DNA of 37,642 nt, taken from Clostridium beijerinckii HUN142. Lineage in GTDB: Bacteria; Bacillota; Clostridia; Clostridiales; Clostridiaceae. The notes under the pieces were generated by a model that had not been told where the DNA came from, searched no databases, and was given only the letters and a program-made list of their open reading frames with translations. Numbering within the stretch: the stretch's first letter is position 1; the number at the start of each line of letters is the position of its first letter. Shown here one piece after another: positions 6,988 through 13,995 of this stretch. The translations under genes were made by a program, and so were the position numbers. Where the stretch lies: NCBI RefSeq assembly GCF_000621745.1, contig NZ_JHXK01000040.1, positions 1-37,642 of the forward strand. Direction: 5' to 3'.

Positions 6988-7638
6988 ATGGGTGCAACAA
7001 AAGATTTTATAAAATTTAGGCAATATATAAGAACTCAAGATTTAAAAGTGAATGAGCAATATTTATTGGAGTTGTTCTTTGAGTACCATAACACACAATA
7101 TGGATATTGTTTTTTGACTTATGAACAAATAATGCAATCATTCAATACAACTTCCAAGAATCGTATAAGTAAGAGCATTAAAAATTTGCAGAAACTGGGG
7201 TTAATAAACATTGATAAGAGATATAGCAATAATAGATACTATATAGTCAATGTAGAATCATTTATTGTTGAGAACAAGTCAAAAGATTCAAGTTTTAAAG
7301 TACCAATGACTGAACAAGTAGAATTTAAATTATCTGATGAAGAAAAAGAAGCGATAAATTCAACTAATTTTAGTAGGAATCAGGTTAAAACATTATTACA
7401 GCTTAGTAAAAACAAAATGGATAAAGTTATAGCTATGATTAAATATGTGTCTAATAAAGCTAATATAGCTAATAAATTTGGATATATAAAGGCTCTATTA
7501 GAAAGAGGCGTCAATATTGATGATACTAAGCAAAATTATCATAAGAAACATATACCTTTTATTGATAATTGCAGTAGTAGAAACTATGATGAATCATTCT
7601 ATAAAAACTTAGAGGAAAAACTCTTAGGTTGGAGGTGA
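6988..7638 (+). CDS. Winged-helix replication or regulatory protein
   Basis: The protein has 216 residues, and GGGGGA precedes the ATG. Residues about 25-90 form a winged helix of the HTH_36 kind (FLTYEQIMQSFNTTSKNRIS, then KNLQKLGLINIDKRY). Such domains are common at the N-terminus of plasmid and phage replication proteins. The C-terminal part (about 120-175) is helical, with SRNQVKTLLQLSKNKMDKVI and IKALLERGV, like the tail of DnaD or Rep-type proteins. It is the first gene of an operon under a strongly controlled promoter, near the partition genes, so it is my leading candidate for the replication initiator. The family is not certain. Confidence 0.55.
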   Translation: MGATKDFIKFRQYIRTQDLKVNEQYLLELFFEYHNTQYGYCFLTYEQIMQSFNTTSKNRISKSIKNLQKLGLINIDKRYSNNRYYIVNVESFIVENKSKDSSFKVPMTEQVEFKLSDEEKEAINSTNFSRNQVKTLLQLSKNKMDKVIAMIKYVSNKANIANKFGYIKALLERGVNIDDTKQNYHKKHIPFIDNCSSRNYDESFYKNLEEKLLGWR

Positions 7639-7644
7639 TAATAA

Positions 7645-7833
7645 ATGAATACAGTTAATCAAGATAATTTTAATGAAACTATGAAGGGGTATATAATTCG
7701 TGCTTGTAGAATTGCTGAATATGATTCTGAACAGTTAGACAAAATTCTAAATGGCCTTAGATGGTCTATTGATGAAATGACAATGGAGGATGCACGAAGA
7801 GAATATGAAAATTATAGAGATGGGAAAATATAA
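7645..7833 (+). CDS. Hypothetical small acidic protein
   Basis: A 62-residue protein starts 6 bases after the preceding stop, with GGAGGTGATAATAA before the ATG, so it is co-transcribed. It appears helical and acidic, with RACRIAEYDSEQLDKILNGL and WSIDEMTMEDARREYENYRDG. I do not recognise the family. An accessory role in replication or regulation is a guess from position only. Confidence 0.6.
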   Translation: MNTVNQDNFNETMKGYIIRACRIAEYDSEQLDKILNGLRWSIDEMTMEDARREYENYRDGKI

Positions 7834-7850
7834 TTTAAATAAAGAAAAGC

Positions 7851-7906
7851 AGTAACCGAAGTTACCACCAGTCCATTTTGCAAGACTAGTATAACATTTG
7901 GTTACT
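7851..7906 (+). promoter_or_regulatory. Structured leader hairpin
   Basis: A three-tier stem is visible: AGTAACC (7851-7857) with GGTTACT (7900-7906), GTTA (7861-7864) with TAAC (7892-7895), and AGTC (7870-7873) with GACT (7884-7887) around a 10-base loop. It lies 24 bases before the next start codon. No T run follows, so a regulatory leader or replication hairpin is more likely than a terminator. Confidence 0.55.
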
Positions 7907-7930
7907 CCTAAAATCAAGGGGGAAGAGAAG

Positions 7931-8092
7931 ATGAGTTTAAATTTATATTCGCTAATAATTCAAGCAGCCAATGCAAAGAATATAAACATTATGTTAGAAG
8001 ATATAGGTAGAATAAATGATGTAATCAATGATTTAATCAGTAGAAAAACTAATATTAAATGGATAGAAAATAATATTGAAATTCTATTATAA
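7931..8092 (+). CDS. Hypothetical small protein
   Basis: I chose the ATG at 7931 (MSLNLYSLIIQ), preceded by GGGGGAAGAG, over a TTG at 7898 that falls inside the leader hairpin. The 53 residues look helical, with LIIQAANAKNINIMLEDI and RKTNIKWIENNIEILL. There is no recognised domain. It follows the structured leader and precedes another unknown gene in the same direction. Confidence 0.5.
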   Translation: MSLNLYSLIIQAANAKNINIMLEDIGRINDVINDLISRKTNIKWIENNIEILL

Positions 8093-8122
8093 AAATTAAA
8101 ATTTAAGGAGAGTGTATTAATT

Positions 8123-8656
8123 ATGGAAAGATATTATTCAATTGAAGATGGAAAGAAATTAGTTAAAATGGAGAATAAAATTTGTAATTTTGTCAGTAAG
8201 TTAGAAACTGGTGAATATAAAGCGATATTATATAATGGGCAAACACCTATATTGGCTGATGATTTAGGACTTGTTGAATTTATAGTAGCAGATTTAACAG
8301 AAGAATCAAAGATAGAATTAAAAGGTAATAAATTAATAATACATAATGAAGATGAAATAATTGAATTAATAGGACGTAAAAGAATGCACGATGGAGAGAT
8401 ATTTGCCCGTAAATACCTTGATGAATGTGATTGGAGTGGTGGTTTAATTATTAAAGATGATGAAATGCAAATAGAAATGAGAGAAGATAATTTTCATGAA
8501 GCTAAAGGTTTTTATAAGAAGTGTAAGGATATAGTGTGTATTCGTAGATTTGTAAAGGACGAAAGTAAAAAGGTTGATAGAATTTATAATATGAACTGGG
8601 ACTGCCTTTGGATGACATATAGAAATGGTAACAGGGAGTTATGGCAAAGAGCATAA
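8123..8656 (+). CDS. Hypothetical protein
   Basis: This 177-residue protein has a clear ribosome binding site (AAGGAG, about 11 bases before ATG). Charged residues are spread evenly and it is predicted to be mixed alpha/beta. Features are LADDLGLVEFIVADLTEES, HDGEIFARKYLDECDWSGG and a C-terminal Trp-rich stretch (MNWDCLWMTYRNGNRELWQR). I see no catalytic motif and do not recognise the family. It is the last gene before a new promoter at 8687. Confidence 0.6.
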   Translation: MERYYSIEDGKKLVKMENKICNFVSKLETGEYKAILYNGQTPILADDLGLVEFIVADLTEESKIELKGNKLIIHNEDEIIELIGRKRMHDGEIFARKYLDECDWSGGLIIKDDEMQIEMREDNFHEAKGFYKKCKDIVCIRRFVKDESKKVDRIYNMNWDCLWMTYRNGNRELWQRA

Positions 8657-8686
8657 TAATGTTTGGAAATAGTTTCATAGTTTAAG

Positions 8687-8715
8687 TTGACAAAAATACA
8701 AATAGGTATTAATAT
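8687..8715 (+). promoter_or_regulatory. Promoter of the XRE gene
   Basis: TTGACA (8687-8692) lies 17 bases before TAATAT (8710-8715), about 35 bases ahead of the coding start. The -10 lies in an AT-rich near-palindrome (TATTAATATTA) that could bind a regulator. Confidence 0.5.
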
Positions 8716-8751
8716 TACATTAAAGATGATTATTTATATCAAGGAGAAAAA

Positions 8752-9459
8752 ATGAAACTATTAGGATTAAAAAAAGTCAGAGAAATATTTGGATTTACAA
8801 TGAGAGAACTAGCTGATAGATTAGATGTAACTCCAAATACAATTAATTTATGGGAAAAAGGTAAGCTTGATGTAACAGACGGAAGGTTAAGTGATTTAGA
8901 GTGGTTCTTTAAAGTGAAATCAGAAATATTATTTAAAGAAGAACATTCAATTGAAGAACTTATTGATATAGAAATTGCGAGAACTACCTTTAAATTGGAG
9001 GAATACAGAAAACAAATTACAGATGAAAGAAAAAAAAGTGAGATAAGTACTTGGATTTGTCAATTCAATTTAGAAGAAGATAGAATGGAGGATTTCAAAT
9101 ATACTGTACAAAGATTAGGTACAATATTCTCGAGGTTGGAATTAAGTGATTATTGTACATTTGATGAGGATCTTAATGAATTATTAGACTTAATAATTGA
9201 TAATGATGTAAATTGGTATAAGATTGGTATTTTGGTTAACTGTTTAAATGGTGATGATGATTCGGGTGTTAGTAACATAACAAGGGCTAATCGTGATGAA
9301 TATATGATAGATAAGTCGTATGGAGTTAAAGAAGAGGCGCTCATTACTATAAGAGAAAAATTAGAAGCATTATATACAAAAGAATTATATGACCGAGGGG
9401 AATATACACCAACTTGGGAAAGAGAAAGGGAAAGAAGAAAAAATAAGAAGGAAAAATAA
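8752..9459 (+). CDS. XRE-family transcriptional regulator
   Basis: The protein has 235 residues. The N-terminal helix-turn-helix (about 5-60) reads REIFGFTMRELADRLDVTPN, then TINLWEKGK and LSDLEWFFKV, typical of XRE/Cro. The C-terminal ~170 residues are helical and acidic, perhaps for dimerisation or sensing, ending in a very basic tail. AAGGAG precedes the ATG and it has its own promoter. A weak hairpin (9460-9479) follows the stop. It may control the replication or partition genes; its target is unknown. Confidence 0.75.
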   Translation: MKLLGLKKVREIFGFTMRELADRLDVTPNTINLWEKGKLDVTDGRLSDLEWFFKVKSEILFKEEHSIEELIDIEIARTTFKLEEYRKQITDERKKSEISTWICQFNLEEDRMEDFKYTVQRLGTIFSRLELSDYCTFDEDLNELLDLIIDNDVNWYKIGILVNCLNGDDDSGVSNITRANRDEYMIDKSYGVKEEALITIREKLEALYTKELYDRGEYTPTWERERERRKNKKEK

Positions 9460-9479
9460 GCGTATTATTATTAATACGC
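9460..9479 (+). terminator. Short hairpin after the XRE gene
   Basis: GCGTATTA (9460-9467) pairs with TAATACGC (9472-9479) around TTAT, directly after the stop codon. The following bases are AT-rich but lack a clear T run, so termination would be partial. Confidence 0.4.
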
Positions 9480-9580
9480 AAATTATTTATAAGTTTGATT
9501 GACAAAAGTAATTATAAGAGACGATTTTTTGGAAAATATGATTAAAAAAATCAAGTAAATTAAAAGGAGGTGGTTAAATT

Positions 9581-9709
9581 GTGGATGATAAAAAAGTAGT
9601 CAAGGTAAAATTATATAGAGTTGGGGAACTCAATATAAAAACCTTAACTACAATCAATGATTTATATGTATTATATTTATTGCAGACTTATAATATCATA
9701 ATTCATTGA
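9581..9709 (+). CDS. Small hypothetical protein (GTG start)
   Basis: A 42-codon frame opens with GTG, 10 bases after a full AAAGGAGG (9563-9570). The product starts MDDKKVVKVKLYRVGELNI and ends LLQTYNIIIH. The basic N-terminal part and the good ribosome binding site support a real gene; there is no recognised domain. A GATTTTTT/AAAAAATC inverted repeat lies in its leader (about 9522-9552). Confidence 0.5.
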   Translation: MDDKKVVKVKLYRVGELNIKTLTTINDLYVLYLLQTYNIIIH

Positions 9710-9772
9710 TTAAATCAAAAATTAGGACAAGTGTTAATAAAATAAAAATCAATGAAAGAAGGAATAAAAATT

Positions 9773-9997
9773 ATGGAATTAAAACCAACACAAAAACAAG
9801 TATTAAAAGTATTAGTAGACCACAGAGAAGAATGGCTTGGACGTGAAGATATTTATAAAGAATGTAAGGTAAATAGAAATAACATTGATAGTGCAATTAA
9901 ATTTTTTATGAATAATGATTATGTTCATCAACCTAACATAGAAGGTAAGGTTATAGTTTCATTAGATGGAATAGATTTGTATTATAGAAATATTTAA
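9773..9997 (+). CDS. Small winged-helix protein
   Basis: The ATG at 9773 (MELKPTQKQ) is chosen because AGAAGGA precedes it, while the earlier in-frame ATG at 9752 has no ribosome binding site. The 74-residue product has the order helix, helix (REDIYKECKV), recognition helix (NRNNIDSAIKFFMNNDYVHQ) and a wing (GKVIVSLDGIDLYYR), the layout of a minimal winged helix. It is probably a DNA-binding regulator. It lies just upstream of the partition genes, so control of those is plausible. Confidence 0.6.
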   Translation: MELKPTQKQVLKVLVDHREEWLGREDIYKECKVNRNNIDSAIKFFMNNDYVHQPNIEGKVIVSLDGIDLYYRNI

Positions 9998-10015
9998 ATA
10001 CTGAATTACATAAGG

Positions 10016-10052
10016 ACAGGCTTTTATAGCGTTTCTTTGAACCTGTAGAAAC
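10016..10052 (+). promoter_or_regulatory. Alternative hairpins in the parM leader
   Basis: ACAGG (10016-10020) can pair with CCTGT (10042-10046), and GTTTC (10031-10035) with GAAAC (10048-10052). The two stems interleave and exclude each other. They are short, so this may be chance. No iterated repeats typical of a parC centromere are seen here. Confidence 0.25.
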
Positions 10053-10103
10053 CATATATTTATAAAAAATAAAATTAGTAAGAGATTAAAGGAGAGATTA
10101 TTA

Positions 10104-11015
10104 ATGGAAAATAAGAATTTATATACAAACAATAATAATGGAGCAGTAAGAATAACTGTAGTAGATGCAGGTAATTATAATATGAAATATATGGGGAAAG
10201 GCGATATGGGTTTTTTCTCAAGTAAAGTTTCTACAGATGAACAGGCTTATAATGATGCATATGACAGAATCGAAATGGATGGAAAAATAACTTACATGGG
10301 GCAATTTGGAGAATTAAGTAGAGAATATAGCAAAGTAGATAGAAATTTATTGCCACAAATCTTATTTGCTACATGTAAAGCTAACAAAGATGTTACAACA
10401 ATCAATACCAATATAACTACTATGTTACCTATACTACAAATGCCAAACAAAAGTAAGATTATAGAGCCGTTGAAAAGTCAGAATCCATTTAAAATAAAGT
10501 TTAATGGAAAGGATAGAACAATTTTTATAAAAGAGGTTGCTGTACTACCAGAAAGTTTTGCTAGTTTTTATGATTTAACACCAGAACAACAAAAAGAAGA
10601 TGTATGTATTGTGGATTGTGGCTCTAGAACTATTAATGTATGTACTTTTATAAAAGGTAAGTTAGAAAAAACTGCTACTGTGAAGCTGGGTTCACTAGAT
10701 TTTTATAAGAAAATAAAATCAATAGAAGCATCTAAGGGAAAGGACTATGTAGAAGAAGATATAGAAAGATTAATTAAAAACGGAAAAATATCTGTTACGG
10801 ACAAACAATATAGAGATTTCTTTAATGAAATACTTAATAGTATAAAAGCTGATGTAAATATTGATAATTATCAAACCTATTGGACAGGTGGGACAAGCAA
10901 GATGTTTGAAAAATATATACCTAATAATTGTAAATTAATGAATGACCCACTATTTTCTAATTTAAATGGAGCATTAAAAGCTTCTGAATTAAAGTGGGGA
11001 AAAGTAAATGACTAA
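10104..11015 (+). CDS. ParM/StbA-like actin, plasmid partition
   Basis: This 303-residue protein of the ParM/Alp actin group would form filaments that push plasmid copies apart. The three nucleotide-binding motifs are present: phosphate 1 VVDAGNYNMKY (from about 19), phosphate 2 IVDCGSRTINVC (about 168-178) and the adenosine motif WTGGTSKMFEKY (about 259). AAGGAGAG lies upstream of the ATG. Its end overlaps the next gene by 8 bases, as in parMR operons, where the second gene encodes the centromere-binding adaptor. This is the strongest plasmid hallmark in the window. Confidence 0.85.
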   Translation: MENKNLYTNNNNGAVRITVVDAGNYNMKYMGKGDMGFFSSKVSTDEQAYNDAYDRIEMDGKITYMGQFGELSREYSKVDRNLLPQILFATCKANKDVTTINTNITTMLPILQMPNKSKIIEPLKSQNPFKIKFNGKDRTIFIKEVAVLPESFASFYDLTPEQQKEDVCIVDCGSRTINVCTFIKGKLEKTATVKLGSLDFYKKIKSIEASKGKDYVEEDIERLIKNGKISVTDKQYRDFFNEILNSIKADVNIDNYQTYWTGGTSKMFEKYIPNNCKLMNDPLFSNLNGALKASELKWGKVND

Positions 11016-11421
11016 TTCTCGAAGAGTATATATAACTCTTAATTCGGATAAAGAAAAGGATAGAATAATAGAAGAATTTCTATCCAATTCTTATTCAGAA
11101 GCAGACTTGATTAAAGAAACTCTATATCGATTAGCGACACAAGGGAATAATTCGCAACAATTAAATATTAATAGCACCGAAAAGGTGCAAAAAGTAACAA
11201 CTAGGACTAAAAAGGTGAAAAAGGATGCAAAAAGTAAAAGTAATAATAAGGTGCTAAAGGGTGCTGATGATACCAAAGAATCACTAAATACTGATTATGG
11301 TTCAATTAACGAAAAGGAACAAATTGAAGCAGATAATACCGAAAAGGTGCAAATAAATGACAATAGTGATTATGAGGAATTAAATAATAATATGCTAGAT
11401 GCACTAGATCAATATTTTTGA
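11008..11421 (+). CDS. ParR-like partition adaptor
   Basis: A 137-residue protein whose start overlaps the actin gene. Residues about 5-50 resemble a ribbon-helix-helix: strand RRVYITLNSDKEKD, then helices RIIEEFLSNSYSEADLIKET. The middle is low-complexity, Lys/Thr/Ser-rich and basic. The C-terminal third is acidic and Asn-rich, ending MLDALDQYF, a hydrophobic tip of the sort ParR uses to touch the actin filament. Identity rests on position, the N-terminal domain and the tail. The coding sequence contains repeated AAGGTGC-type blocks. Confidence 0.65.
   Translation: MTNSRRVYITLNSDKEKDRIIEEFLSNSYSEADLIKETLYRLATQGNNSQQLNINSTEKVQKVTTRTKKVKKDAKSKSNNKVLKGADDTKESLNTDYGSINEKEQIEADNTEKVQINDNSDYEELNNNMLDALDQYF
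11174..11351 (+). repeat. AAGGTGC-type repeats within the parR-like gene
   Basis: CCGAAAAGGTGCAAA occurs near 11177 and again near 11339. Related blocks (AAAAAGGTGAAAAAGGATGC, AAGGTGCTAAAGGGTGCT) lie between them. GCACC-GAAAA-GGTGC (11174-11188) forms a hairpin. They encode the low-complexity linker, but iterated short repeats beside a ParR gene could also be a centromere. Confidence 0.4.
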
Positions 11422-11540
11422 AGCTTCTACATAGGAGCATGAGCAATAAAAGCTTATCTCCTAAAGATTTAAAATTACAAATTTATAAAAATGTAGAGCA
11501 AAGAAAGACAAAGTCAAATGCAAAGGAGGATATTAATAAA

Positions 11541-11729
11541 ATGACAGCAACTAAATTTGTTAAAACACAAAAATTAGCAGGGTATTTAATGCTGAATGGA
11601 TTTAAATTTCTAAGGGATGATGTTGATAGAAATAATCCAGAGTATAAAATATACATATTTAAAAATGAAAAAGGAATAGAGGAAGCAATAGATGATTATA
11701 AGGAGCAGTATGGACGAAAGGAGAATTAA
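11541..11729 (+). CDS. DUF5659-like small protein
   Basis: The ATG at 11541 is preferred: AAAGGAGG lies 11 bases upstream, and the conserved-looking domain begins immediately after it (KFVKTQKLAGYLMLNGFKFL, then YKIYIFKNEKGIEEAIDDY). From memory this matches DUF5659, a small family of clostridial phage and plasmid proteins of unknown role. The same frame is open back to 11418 (TTG) or 11439 (ATG), which would add about 34-41 residues, but neither start has a properly spaced ribosome binding site. It lies between the partition pair and the helicase in one operon. Confidence 0.6.
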   Translation: MTATKFVKTQKLAGYLMLNGFKFLRDDVDRNNPEYKIYIFKNEKGIEEAIDDYKEQYGRKEN

Positions 11730-11734
11730 TATAG

Positions 11735-13546
11735 GTGGAAGAGTTAGCAGTAAAGAAAATGAGTTTGCAGGAATGTTTAGAAGACCTAGAAGACGAAATT
11801 ATATTTGGAAAAAATAGAGATTCGTTTCTGACATATCCAATTGAAACCGCAGGAGGAAAGACATATACAACTATTAAAGCTATAAGAAACAGTTATATAT
11901 CACTAATACAAGATACTAGACGATACATATTCGTAACTAAATTTAAAGATGAAGCTGTTAGAGTTGCGAACGATATTAATGAAGGATTTGAAGAAAACAT
12001 AGCAATGGTTTATACACCAGATGCATCATATAAAAAAAATGAATGTTGTTCTAATAATTTCTTTGAATGTGCAAAGGCAAATACATTAATTTTAACTCAT
12101 TCAATGTATTGTAAACTATGCAATCCTAAGAAAAAACAGCATGAAGATTATAGAGATATTTTTAAAACATATAAAACTTTGATCGTTGATGAAGAAATTA
12201 ATTTCATTAAAAACATTTTTGAATTTACTGAGGATGAAACTTACTGGATAAAAATATTAGATAAACTAAGTAAACATGATTTAGCTAATAAATTTAGACA
12301 ATTAATACAACCTTTAATTGACCTAATAGAAGACGAATCCTATGTAGTTAAAAATCAGCTTTATAGAATTGAATGTAATTATAGTAGAAAAGAAATTAAT
12401 GAACTTTATGAAGGATTATTTGAAAATGTACAAAAAATACACAAAGAACATTTTGAAATGATAAATGAGATAAGATGCTCCAGAGAAAATTTACTTGAAT
12501 TACTAGAAAAAATATTAATGCTTTATGATTGTATAGATAATAATATCGCTTTAATATATCCAAACAAAAGTATATATGCTTATGATTATTCATTTAGATA
12601 TTTATTACTTGGAAATAACATTTGGTTGGATGCTTCAGCTTCATTCAATACAATGTATGATAATGATTTATTTAAAGTTGTTGATTGTGAAAGAGAGATT
12701 GACCATTCAAAAAGCAAACTCATACTTCATAATTTGAACACTAGCACAACAAGTAAAAATAATGATGATAATTTCAGAAAAAATATAAGTAAATATTTAA
12801 AGGAAAATTATTCAGATACACCAACTCTTATATTAACCAAAAAAGCTGAATGTACACAATTGGAAGATAAAGAAGAATATTTAAAGGGATTAAGTAATTT
12901 TAAATATTTAAATTTTGAGAATATGAGAGGTGTTGATAATTACAAAGATTATGAAGTATGTGCCTATATACATACATATAGACTTACAAAAGCCTACTAC
13001 ATATTTTGCTATGAATATTTTAATGATACTTGCTTACAGGATGAAGAATTAATAACATCAACTAAGCAAATAAAGTTTAAGGATGGTTCATATAAAACTG
13101 AATGGGGTTTTGAAAAAAAAGAGTTATATGATTTGATGATTACAGATATGGCTTCATCTTGTTACCAAGGTCTTAAAAGAATTCAAAGAAATAAGAATCC
13201 TCAAGGTACATTTGAAGTATTCACCAGTTCATTAGAAACTATAAAAATTGTAATAAAACAGTTAAAAGGAATAGATGAAAATAATACAATTTTTCCAGAT
13301 ATAAAAGAAGTAAAACTAACTGATCGTATGAGATTGTTAAATTATATAGATAAAAAAATCGAAACTGAAGATAAATGGATAAAAGTTAAATCAAGTGATG
13401 TAATGGAGCAATTAGAAATAAATAAATCAAATTGGAGTAAGATTTGGAAAAATAAAGACTTCATGCAGGATATTAAAATTAGAAGAATTAAACAAAGTCA
13501 ACTAAAAACAGATGGAAGTAAAGGCAATTGGATTATCAAATATTGA
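11735..13546 (+). CDS. SF2-like helicase / DNA-dependent ATPase
   Basis: A 603-residue protein with a GTG start, AAGGAG 12 bases upstream. The Walker A motif is ETAGGKTYTT (about 37-46), Walker B is TLIVDEEI (Asp152, Glu153), and QGLKRIQR near 480 resembles motif VI of SF2 helicases. A Cys-rich stretch (CCSNNFFEC, then CKLC, about 92-125) may bind zinc or iron-sulfur. The C-terminal ~80 residues look like a helical DNA-binding unit. It is downstream of the partition genes and upstream of a polymerase-like gene, so replication or transcription initiation is the likely role. The helicase family is not certain. Confidence 0.65.
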   Translation: MEELAVKKMSLQECLEDLEDEIIFGKNRDSFLTYPIETAGGKTYTTIKAIRNSYISLIQDTRRYIFVTKFKDEAVRVANDINEGFEENIAMVYTPDASYKKNECCSNNFFECAKANTLILTHSMYCKLCNPKKKQHEDYRDIFKTYKTLIVDEEINFIKNIFEFTEDETYWIKILDKLSKHDLANKFRQLIQPLIDLIEDESYVVKNQLYRIECNYSRKEINELYEGLFENVQKIHKEHFEMINEIRCSRENLLELLEKILMLYDCIDNNIALIYPNKSIYAYDYSFRYLLLGNNIWLDASASFNTMYDNDLFKVVDCEREIDHSKSKLILHNLNTSTTSKNNDDNFRKNISKYLKENYSDTPTLILTKKAECTQLEDKEEYLKGLSNFKYLNFENMRGVDNYKDYEVCAYIHTYRLTKAYYIFCYEYFNDTCLQDEELITSTKQIKFKDGSYKTEWGFEKKELYDLMITDMASSCYQGLKRIQRNKNPQGTFEVFTSSLETIKIVIKQLKGIDENNTIFPDIKEVKLTDRMRLLNYIDKKIETEDKWIKVKSSDVMEQLEINKSNWSKIWKNKDFMQDIKIRRIKQSQLKTDGSKGNWIIKY

Positions 13547-13995
13547 TACCTTTTTTGTACTTAAAACAAGTCATACCAATGGATTGAACGGTTAAGAGTT
13601 TCCATCCTATATAAAATACTTTATATGAGAGGTATTACTACGTTTCGTAAGAATGGCTTAACCATGCGTGTTACAAGAGTAAAAAGGTCATAATAATTTC
13701 ATTAAAAACCTGTTAGACATTGAAAACACAAGGCTGAACGATAACGAGTAAAAATTCAATACTATTTGTGAGTCTGAAAGACGAACAAAAGAACAACCGA
13801 GAGGGCGTTAGGAACATCCACAACTCTACGAGGTTTAGGTACAATCAAAAAATATTTCATAAGTCTGTTCAGCAAAGCTTCACATTAGACTTATTCACAT
13901 TTTGTTGCTTGTACCTTTTGTCTGCCAAACGAGTTGGCATCCAAATAATAGATTTTATTTAACATTAAAAGAGAATGAAAGAGAGGAATTAGATT
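13547..13995 (+). ncRNA. Large structured intergenic RNA candidate
   Basis: No credible gene lies in these 449 bases, but pairing is dense. The stem GGTTAAG/CTTAACC (13590-13596 with 13657-13663) continues as CCAT/ATGG and encloses ATATAAA/TTTATAT and TACG/CGTA. TTTGT-GA-GTCT/AGAC-GA-ACAAA (13765-13789) has a tandem GA internal loop. AACC/GGTT and AGAG/CTCT pair at 13795-13835. AGGTACAA/TTGTACCT (13837-13844 with 13909-13916) encloses CAAAA/TTTTG and the perfect ATAAGTCT/AGACTTAT. TGCCAA/TTGGCA (13923-13939) follows. Local GC is above that of the genes. It may be an independent RNA or the leader of the polymerase gene; I could not match a known RNA class. Confidence 0.6.

Noticed and set aside
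13590..13663. tRNA closed by GGTTAAG/CTTAACC
   Set aside because: Length and acceptor-like stem fit, but the bases next to the 3' strand cannot form a T-arm and no TTCRA loop is correctly placed.
13768..13962. 64-codon open frame in the structured intergenic region
   Set aside because: It lies across strong stems, has no ribosome binding site, and its Cys/Phe-rich product looks unlike the neighbouring proteins.
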